Assembly (NCBI GenBank): GCA_037783415.1
Contig: JAZGTN010000035.1
Coordinates: 868,001-932,000 of the forward strand
Reading direction: 5' to 3'
Length of the DNA stretch: 64,000 nucleotides
Source: Leptasterias polaris
Taxonomy: Eukaryota > Echinodermata > Asteroidea > Forcipulatida > Asteriidae
The notes below the pieces were generated by a model. That model saw nothing but the letters and a program-made list of their open reading frames with translations, was not told where the DNA came from and made no database searches. This document shows, one piece after another, positions 40,301-50,100 of the stretch (position 1 is its first letter; each line of letters opens with the position of its first letter). Both the position numbers and the translations under genes were made by a program.

Positions 40301-43300
40301 TTGACGCGCCTGCAAGCCAAAATGCGATTTGCCCGTAAAGATGGCGTCTACTGGGAACTATCTATTTTCTTGCAACTCGGATGACTGTTTGAGCTTAAGC
40401 TTTCACACATTTGTTATTGCATGGGTCACACAAAGTGCGGATACTGGTCTTTGACAATTACCAACGTTAGTGGCATGCTTTATCTATTCTGGACTTGCTA
40501 TGTTAAGTTTACAGATGTTTAGACAAAAATGTGAATATCATTGGTGTACCCCATCTTTACATGTGATATTGTTTTTCTTGTGCAGGGCACCGGTGGGCTT
40601 GGGTTTGCCATCTTTGAAAAGCAAGATTCATTCGGGAAGTGTGGGATTTTCATCCGAGATGTAATACCGGGAGGAGCAGCTGATGAGGTGCATTTTAAAA
40701 ACAATGCTTCGCTGAGAAGAGTTTTATACTTGTCTCTTGGAACTCCTTGTATGCTTTCTATAAAGATAAGAACAAAATTAGTTGTTACAAACTGCTTACC
40801 AACCCAAAGGATCTATGGTATAATAGAAAACAAATAGTTGATGGCCTGATGTTATGACCCTAGCAGAATCTTTCTCGAAGGCTAAATGACAACACAAGTG
40901 GAAAGAAATGAAAGGAGAGAGAAGCAGAAAGCACAGGAAAAAAAGCCAAAGCAATTATTTTTTTTAGAGGCAGGAATCCTGGTCATTTAAGACATTGCAA
41001 GAAAGGTTTAAATGAACCCAAAGATAATAATGAAAACATGAATTCCTTTTTCCCCCAAACGGGGGAAACCCACATGATCAGGATTATGTGACTGAAGTGC
41101 TTGTCTTAATACACAGGAGGGCAGTCTGCAGGGTGGTGATCATATCCTCTCTGTTGATGACAACACACTGATTGACACCAAGAAGAAAGATGCCATAGTG
41201 GTACTCAAAGCAACTGCAGGAAAGGTAAATTTACTCCTCTAAACCCCCCCCCCCCCTCCCCCCCAAAAAAAAAACCAAACAAAACTACACACCCACCCAC
41301 ACAAACACCTTTTTCGACTTGTTAAATCGAGGACTTCTCTTTGTTCTCCCATTGTTTGGACTATCTTAGTGACGCCCCATTCGTTTTTGTACCTGAAAGC
41401 GTGCGAAGATGACCTTGCTCTGTCAAAAGATCCCTTTGTCAAAGCATCCCTTTGTTAAAGTCCTCTGTTTTCAACATGCCCACACAGACTCATAGATTTG
41501 GTTTGTGGGGTCCTCCCATTGTTTCTCTATTCCGTTTTCTTTAGAATTCAGGGGTGGGGGTTACAAGTTGAACAAAGAACACCTTGTTTGGAAGCATTTG
41601 TTTCATTGTTTTAATTACCTGCAAGGCCCCTTGTGTCGGCTCACCCAGCAGAAAAAACAAAAAATTACTGCTTTGAACATCTGGAGCGTTTTACCCAAAG
41701 CAAAAGAAACCTTTGACAGAGCTGCCAACTCTCCCCTGCTTCTGCAGAAAGTTCCCTGAAAATTAACCGATCTTTCCATGTTCTGATGAACAGATTTGAA
41801 TGTCTCCCTGATTCTGGAAACTGTTTCCCTATTGACCCCTTGCACAACGTGGAATGCACCTCCGCAAAATGCACGTCTGTCATTTTCACCATTTTGGGAT
41901 TCAATTTCTACGTGTACATAATAATAATAATACAAGGCATTTATATGGCGCGCTACAAAGAACACAGCGCCTCGACTACAAAATTGCAGACAGGATAAGC
42001 GCGTGTAAGTGCGCTCTGTGTTGTACAAGGGGTCAATTATGCTGAATGTAATTCTAAATATCTCCCTGATTGTTGTACAAAATCTTCCTGATTACAAATG
42101 TTGGCAGTTCTGCTGTTACTATGTGACTATGTTCAGCTAGAAGTTTGTAGCTAGCTATGTTCGGCTAGTAAGAAGCTTTCATTTTAATAATAATCAGAAT
42201 AATAGTGGCTTCTCATAATGGCGCTCATATCCGTCACGCAGTGACGCTAAAGGCGCTTCAACATTCAGTATGAGACCTATTCCTTTACATAGCACCATGT
42301 AATTGTTTACAAGGTGCTGTGGCGCAATATGCAGCCAATCAAACCAGGAACACCGGGGCGAACCCCTTCCTCTTTACGATAAGTGCACTGGGTTCTTTTA
42401 CGTGCATTACACAACACACGTGACCAACGGCTTTACGTCCCATCCGAAGGACGCAGCAATAATGGTTAAGTCAGACACTTTGATATGACAGCCTGCAGTA
42501 ATTTAGACAATTTATTTAAAGATTCGGTTGTATTTATTTATTTTTTGTTTTCCTTGTACTCAATCTCTTCCCTCAAGGTATGCTTAACAGTCAGCTCCGA
42601 GAGACCTCTGGTGGATTCACATTCAGAAGACGGAGACACGGAGAGCAATGAGAGAGACAAGGAGGAAGTGATGGAGGAGGAAGAGATGATCGTCGCTGCG
42701 GAGGTCACAACGGAGGAGCATGCTCTACCCTCGTTGATGGAGGAACTCGTGAATGCCGGGGTCAGGGAGGAGGACATGGAAGAGGAGGAGGAAGATGAGG
42801 AGGCGGATGGAGGGATGATGGAGGAGGAAAGAGACGGGGAAGGGGATGACAACACAGAGCAGGAGGAGGATGAAGTGAAAGATGACAGAGAGCAAGAGGA
42901 GCAGACGGAGAGACGGGCGGAAGATGTAGATCAAGTCGTCCAAGCTTCAGTTGTTCAGATTCAACATCACGGTGAGAAAAGTATTTATTTATTCATTTAT
43001 TTAATTTGTTTTTCCTCATATGCAAGTTTGCCCCGAAACGCGGCTAAAAGCCAATCTACAAGAAGAAAATATTTAAGATGAAATTAACTCGGGGGAGATG
43101 AAAGTAAGAATTGATATTCCTCTTGAAACAGTCTAGATTGTTGGATGGAGAGAAACAAGCACCAGGGAAGGAGTTCCAAAGAGATGCAGTACGTGGAATA
43201 AAGCCCTCGGCAAAGCAAAAGTGTCCTTAAGCAAAACACTTGACCATTATTGCGTCGTCTTTCAGATGGGACATATGCCTGGTGTTGTGTAATGCAAGTA

Positions 43301-46300
43301 AAAGAACCCAGTACACTTTTCACTGAGAGATGGGGTTTGCCCCAGTGTGTTTGGCAGGTGCTTTTGACTGCGCTGCAGCACCTTGTAAGCCCTAACAAGG
43401 TCTACATAAATTAGTTTCATAATTCAATTACTTCAAAACATGTCTTAAAGAATAGTAATAAGCGCTTTGTGACACCCATAGATAAAGTGCGATATAAAAA
43501 CTAGTTATTAATTTTAGAAAAATTGACATACTGAAAATGCAAGTGATTGATATAGAAATTTAACAACATTTTAAAATCAATCCCCCAGAACCCATCAAGG
43601 ACATTGAAGAACCAGCACCCGATGTGGAACCCAAAGCAGACACCCCTACAACCGATGTGGAACCCAACGCAGACACCCCTACACCCGATGTGGCAGACAC
43701 CCCTACACCCGATCCTTATACCCGTCCCATACTCCCTGGGGTACCCACTGATATCATCGTTGACAAAGGGAAGACTGGTCTGGGGCTGAGCATTGTGGGT
43801 GGAGTGGACACCCAGTTGGTAAGAAAACCTGTAAAATTCATCTGTAGATATGGACGTATTTCCCCCCATTTTAACCAGTTCGCTCTGGGATGTCCGAATT
43901 ATTTACCCAGTACCATCCATAGTATCAGTTGCATAACCAGACATTTTCATTTGGGGTGAGGGGTTAGTGGGGGCAAAGACATAATTTTGGGGGAAGGGGC
44001 TATTTGTTGTATTGAACCATTCATTTTTGTGCATTTTTTTCAATCTCATTTGTTGGGGGGGGGGGGGGAGGGGGACATCACTACACTGGGAGAGGGGGCT
44101 ACGTCACTGCGTGGTATTAATTTTCAGAACACCAACCACAAATTTTGGCTGTGGGATTTTGTGGGGTAGATGGAGGACATATTTGTGCCTTTGATGACAC
44201 AAGCAGGGAATTTGGCACAAAGTTGGAGTATTTGGTTATAAAGTCATTGCAGGTTTTTCCATTGAAAAAATTAGGTAGAATAACAAAACATTTGCTTACA
44301 TTTTTAAAAGAGTTGCTAATACTTGTTGTTATACCTATATTTTTTCAAAGGACAAATCTGTGTGGCCCTAATAGCCAAATATCTTCCCAATGACATACTC
44401 TGACTGTATGCCAAATTCCAACTCTATACCATCTGAGGCACAACCCCATCACCTACATGTGCCTGCCTTGCATGGAAGCCCCCCCTTGTTCACAGTGACT
44501 CGGCCTTCCCCAGCGCCCATCGGCCATGTTATGCAGGGATCTTGAACCTCCCTCGTTGATGAGAAGTATGGGAAACAATTATGGCATCCTTGAGCAGACG
44601 GTAGCAAAGTTCTGTATGCACCGTGTGCTTGTTGTGCTGAAACTATCCAACTGTTTTCTTTGTGTGTATTGGGTTTTTTTGCCATTTTGGCAAGGTCAGA
44701 AGGTGTCGCGTGACCTTGGCTGGTGGCTGGCCGCTGCTAATGGATCTCACCTTCGGCTTGGTCCATTAATAGCGGCCAGCCACCAACCCGGTCATTACCA
44801 CGCGGTGAAGAATGTGAATTATGTCTGTGTATTTTTTTTATTTTAATATTTTTATAAAAATATGTGCAAACCGAGGTAACGATTTTCATGCTGGCATGAC
44901 GAATAAAATAATTGAATTGAATTGAAATTGAATTGAATTGAATTGAATTGAATTGAGTTATGTAGGCCCTATTTACCATGCATATTCTGCTTGTGTAAAA
45001 TAAATGTCAGTGGTTAATAAGATCCATAGAAAAAGGGAAATTTGTTGTTGGTTTATTTCATTTATACCAATCTTTTTAAGACTAAACTTAAAACACACTT
45101 TTTAAAGAAAGCTTTCGAGCAATCCCTGAGGTTTTAACTGTATCTTTATTGTGTTCATAAACTGTTGGCATGTGTTATCGGTGGTATTTTATTATCATTT
45201 AATTTTTCAATTGTAATTTAATTATTCCTTTGTACCTTTAAATGCTTATGTAAATCATCTTTGTGCTTTTTATGTACCTTTTTATGCCTTTTGTGATAAA
45301 AGCGCCTTAAAGCATTTTACACAAATAGATTTGGCGCTGTATAAATGTAATATTATTATTATTAATATCAAACTGTTTTGGGTTTTTTTCTCTTCAGAAT
45401 ATCGTTGTTGTTCATGAGGTGTATGAAGAAAGAGCAGCTGCTAGGGATGGACGACTCTGGCCGGGTGACCAACTCGTTCAAGTCAACGGTGTCGACTTAA
45501 CCAACGCCAGACACGACGACGCTATCAACGCGCTGCGGCAATCCCCGGCCCATGTACGCCTGACTGTGTACCGGGATCAGCAGGCTACCAAGGAGGCGGC
45601 GGCGGTAGTAGTGAAGGAGCACGTGGAGGAAGAGGAGACGGTGCAAGATGAGGAGGAATACGACAAGATGCTGAGTGTGGAGCTCAAACAAACACCGGGG
45701 AGAAGAAGTCTGGGTGTCAACATCATGGGCAATAGGTATAGAGAAAAAGGACAGATATTTTAGATAAACGCTTTCAGTTGGCGAGCAACTCTTTCTGTGA
45801 GTCTGAACTTGAACCCTTACAAGGTGCTATAGAAATGGGCCTCAAAATTCAAGTATAGCATGCATACCTGTCTTTTAAAAGACGAGCACTTTGAGATGCC
45901 CACAGGTTTAGATGTATAGCAATATAGAAAAATTATAATAACTATCATTGAAATATTTATGATCAAAACAATTTTGTACATGGCCTCTGGTTGACGATAA
46001 TATGTGAGTAACTGGAATTGTTCCTTGGGTTTTGAAGAACAAATTTGTCATTGTTATTTTCTTTTACCCATACAGTACTTTCCGGATTCCTGTGAAAAAA
46101 CCCGAAGGCTTATTACTCGGGTGGGATTCAAACCCATGACCTTTGCCATTCTAGAGCAGATGTCTAACCACCGAGATTGCCCAGTAGCTAGAGGCAGTTT
46201 GAATTATTTACTTTAGCAGCAGGTACCTCCACAACTTCCCACTATTGTTGTCATTATTTCAAGGTCTGGACAAGGCGTCATCGTCTCCATGATTCTGAGG

Positions 46301-47144
46301 GGTGGGGCTGCTCATGCCGAAGGTACCCTGATGGCCGGTGACCACATCCTGTCCATCAACGGTAAAGATGTACAGAATGCTACTCGGGAAGAGGTCGCTG
46401 CACTGCTGAAGGTCAGTATCTGTATGTCATGTCGAGGTCGTGTTGGGGTCGTGTTGGGTCTGTCAACCTGCTTTGGTTGCCCTTACAAGTTGACAACCCA
46501 TTTGAAACCGTTGAAATGCAGTGGTTGTGTTAAGTGGCACGTGTGTGTACTGTGTAATTGGATTCACCACATGATATCATATTGCAGGCTGGTATAGTTT
46601 ATCCATCATTCCAAACCACATTGGATGATATCGAGGATTCAAAACGCATTGAAGACATAAGAAATTGTTACTGGTGCCAAATGTCATAAGAAATTTTTCT
46701 GTCAGAATTTCTCTCATATCCAAGGAAATTTGTTTGTATATTTGTACATTGTTTTTAACCTTGAAACCAGATAACTGACTTCATTATAATAACTGTATGC
46801 ATTTTACGAATGTATTATTTTTTGCTGCAATTATTGATTTGTTAGTCAATTTCTGTTGTATATTGTTGCTGATTTGTATTGTTCCTATTGATATATTAAT
46901 GTTTTCTATGTATCAGTTGTTGACACTTCTCTTTTCTTCGAGGAGTAATTTTGTTTGTCCTCCCTGCTAAGTTCCTGTTTTTCTCTTTAATAATTTAATG
47001 CTGTAATTTTCCAGTGCATTGTATGTATTTTACTGAAGAATTTGTATGTAACTTTTCGCTTTTTGGTTATCCGCAGGCTTGTTCTCTGTAGTCTTATTTT
47101 TAGTGTTATTTTTCTGTATGTACTGTTTGTGTGATGCCTGGAAA

Positions 47145-47179
<35 letters not shown>

Positions 47180-50100
47180 CTGACAAACTGTTTTAGTATT
47201 CAAATTTGCATTGGGGATATAAAAAATAATTTGTGTTTTGCCGACACACTGATGCGTGTAAAGCACTGTATACTCGGTACTTTCCCCAACAATTATAGAA
47301 GGATTTGAATCACCTCTAGCAGCCGGGCAAGCTTGGTGGTCTAGTGGTAAGCCATCACCTCTAGCAGCCGGGCAAGCTTGGTGGTCTAGTGGTAAGCCAT
47401 CACCTCTAGCAGCCGGGCAAGCTTGGTGGTCTAGTGGTAAGCCATCACCTCTAGCAGCTGGGCAAGCTTGGTGGTCTAGTGGTAAGCCATCACCTCTAGC
47501 AGCCGGGCAAGCTTGGTGGTCTAGTGGTAAGCCATCACCTCTAGCAGCCGGGCAAGCTTGGTGGTCTAGTGGTAAGCCATCACCTCTAGCAGCTGGGCAA
47601 GCTTGGTGGTCTAGTGGTAAGCCATCACCTCTAGCAGCCAGGCAAGCTTGGTGGTCTAGTGGTAAGCCATCACCTCTAGCAGCCGGGCAAGCTTGGTGGT
47701 CTAGTGGTAAGCCATCACCTCTAGCAGCTGGGCAAGCTTGGTGGTCTAGTGGTAAGCCATCACCTCTAGCAGCCGGGCAAGCTTGGTGGTCTAGTGGTAA
47801 GCCATCACCTCTAGCAGCTGGGCAAGCTTGGTGGTCTAGTGGTAAGCCATCACCTCTAGCAGCTGGGCAAGCTTGGTGGTCTAGTGGTAAGCCATCACCT
47901 CTAGCAGCCAGGCAAGCTTGGTGGTCTAGTGGTAAGCCATCACCTCTAGCAGCCAGGCAAGCTTGGTGGTCTAGTGGTAAGCCATCACCTCTAGCAGCCA
48001 GGCAAGCTTGGTGGTCTAGTGGTAAGCCATCACCTCTAGCAGCCGGGCAAGCTTGGTGGTCTAGTGGTAAGCCATCACCTCTAGCAGCCGGGCAAGCTTG
48101 GTGGTCTAGTGGTAAGCCATCACCTCTAGCAGCTGGGCAAGCTTGGTGGTCTAGTGGTAAGCCATCACCTCTAGCAGCCAGGCAAGCTTGGTGGTCTAGT
48201 GGTAAGCCATCACCTCTAGCAGCCGGGCAAGCTTGGTGGTCTAGTGGTAAGCCATCACCTCTAGCAGCCGGGCAAGCTTGGTGGTCTAGTGGTAAGCCAT
48301 CACCTCTAGCAGCCGGGCAAGCTTGGTGGTCTAGTGGTAAGCCATCACCTCTAGCAGCCGGGCAAGCTTGGTGGTCTAGTGGTAAGCCATCACCTCTAGC
48401 AGCCTGGCAAGCTTGGTGGTCTAGTGGTAAGCCATCACCTCTAGCAGCCGGGCAAGCTTGGTGGTCTAGTGGTAAGCCATCTGGGCCCAATTTCATGGCC
48501 CATTTTCATAGCCTTGCTTACCACAGAATTCTTTGCTTACACAGCACCCTTTAAAGCGCATGGTTCTATGGGCTATAAGCGCAGAATTCTGTGGTAAGCA
48601 GAATTGAGTCCTGCTCTAGAATGGCAAAGGTCGTTGGTTCGAATCCCACTTGAGTAACTCGGGGAAAGTACTGAGTATAGACCTTATGCATTGACGTCAC
48701 CAAGCCGCCATCTTAGAGGTAAACTGATGATGAAACAATGGAAACGCGCTGATTTGTATGCGCGGCGCACAAGACTGGCCAATGAGCATCTTCCTTTTGA
48801 CCTCTAGGTGAGGGCGCCCTACTCAAATGACGTCATATGCATAAGATCTATAGACCCATTGCACAACGCGCAGCGCACTTGCACACGCGTCTCCTGTCTG
48901 CCATTTTGGGTGTCAAAACGTGCACAAAAGGATGGTACACGTGTTTACACAGGCATTGGTGCGTAAACACGTGTACCATCCTTTTGTGCTTGTTTTGACA
49001 CCCAAAATGGTGGACAGGAGACGCGCGTGTATGCGCGCTGCGCGATGTGCAATGGGTCTATACAGTGCTTTACACACATTGGTGTTTGGGTAAAACCAAA
49101 TTATATTACTAATGAACTGTTCAATATTTTGTGCAATATAGTATAAAAGTAATTGTTATTACCATTATCATTATTATTAGATGTTAATTTTGCATTGGTG
49201 ATTTAAAAGGAATATTATTTGGTTTTGCCCTTTCACCGATGTGTATTAAGTACTGTGGACTCAAAACTTTCCTTGAGTCCTGTGAAAAAAATCCACTGGC
49301 AAATCACTCGGATGGGATTAAAACCCACCACGTTTTGCCATGCTAAAGCAGATGTCTTGCCACTAGACTACTGAGCTAGCCCGGTAGCTAGTGGTAGTTG
49401 GAATCCTATATTTTAGCAGCGGGTTCCACCACAGTTTAATAGATGTTAATTTTGCATTGGGAAGAAAGAATATTATTATCATTATTAATATTATATATTA
49501 TTATTAATATTATTTATTATTATTATTATTAATACTATGGCTGGAATTTACCCTTCTGCCTGGTAATAGTTATGAAATATGAAATTAGAAATGTGTTGCA
49601 TTATCTAAATCTTAAATTCATCCCAAGCTCTCAGATTTCATGCTTTTTTACCATTGACATTCCAACTCCAGGCTACAGAGGGACATGTGCTGTTTGAAAT
49701 CGGCCGGAAGAAGGAGTCATCGAGGTCGAGCCAACCGGCGGAGCAGAGCGCCAAGACGCAGGTACAGCCTGCTGGGACTGCAGGCAAGCCAGGTAATGTC
49801 ACTCATTCATAGTGTCTGTAGGCGTACAACCCAGGGGGTGGGAAGGGGTGGGGGCAACTGCCCTTCCAAATTCAGGCAAAACATTGGGGAAAATTCGGGC
49901 ACAGCATGATGAAAAACAACTTGACCAAAGAAAAGCAAAAAATATATACATTTAGCTGGTATTAGAAATTAGTGTTTCTGTCTCTGTACAATTTCAGGCA
50001 AATCAACCCCTCTGCCCCACTTAACCAAAGCATCCCCATACGCCCATCATAGTGGCGTGGTTCTGCCATAAAGTAGTGGGTTATCGCTGCCTGAGTGTAA

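Larger units (their letters stand above)
47200..49110 (+). mobile_element. Composite tRNA-SINE (type A) expanded and twice interrupted
   Basis: A type A SINE starts near 47200 (GTGTTTTGCCGACACACTG). Its A-box region is amplified at 47311-48480. An E1-family MITE sits at 48484-48610. The B box (GGTTCGAATCCC) follows at about 48635. Two palindromic MITEs occupy 48676-49060, and the SINE tail (CAGTGCTTTACACACATTGG) resumes at about 49063. Confidence 0.75.

Noticed and set aside
42538..42943. Antisense Ser/Leu-rich ORFs across the acidic exon
   Set aside because: Complement of GAG/GAA/GAT codons; typical shadow of a Glu/Asp-rich coding strand.
47311..48480. CRISPR-like array
   Set aside because: Units are contiguous with no unique spacers, in eukaryotic intronic DNA, and derive from a SINE. 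The same applies to the 17-bp array at 55.4 kb.
47030..48496. 488-residue minus-strand ORF with a repeated 15-residue motif
   Set aside because: It is the 45-bp SINE-derived array read in one frame. 45 is divisible by three, so the frame stays open by arithmetic. Substitutions follow CpG decay, not protein constraint.
49762..49763. Alternative splice donor in MPDZ exon hh
   Set aside because: Using CAG/GTACAG would end in phase 0, incompatible with the phase-1 start of the next exon, and would drop a linker without gain.
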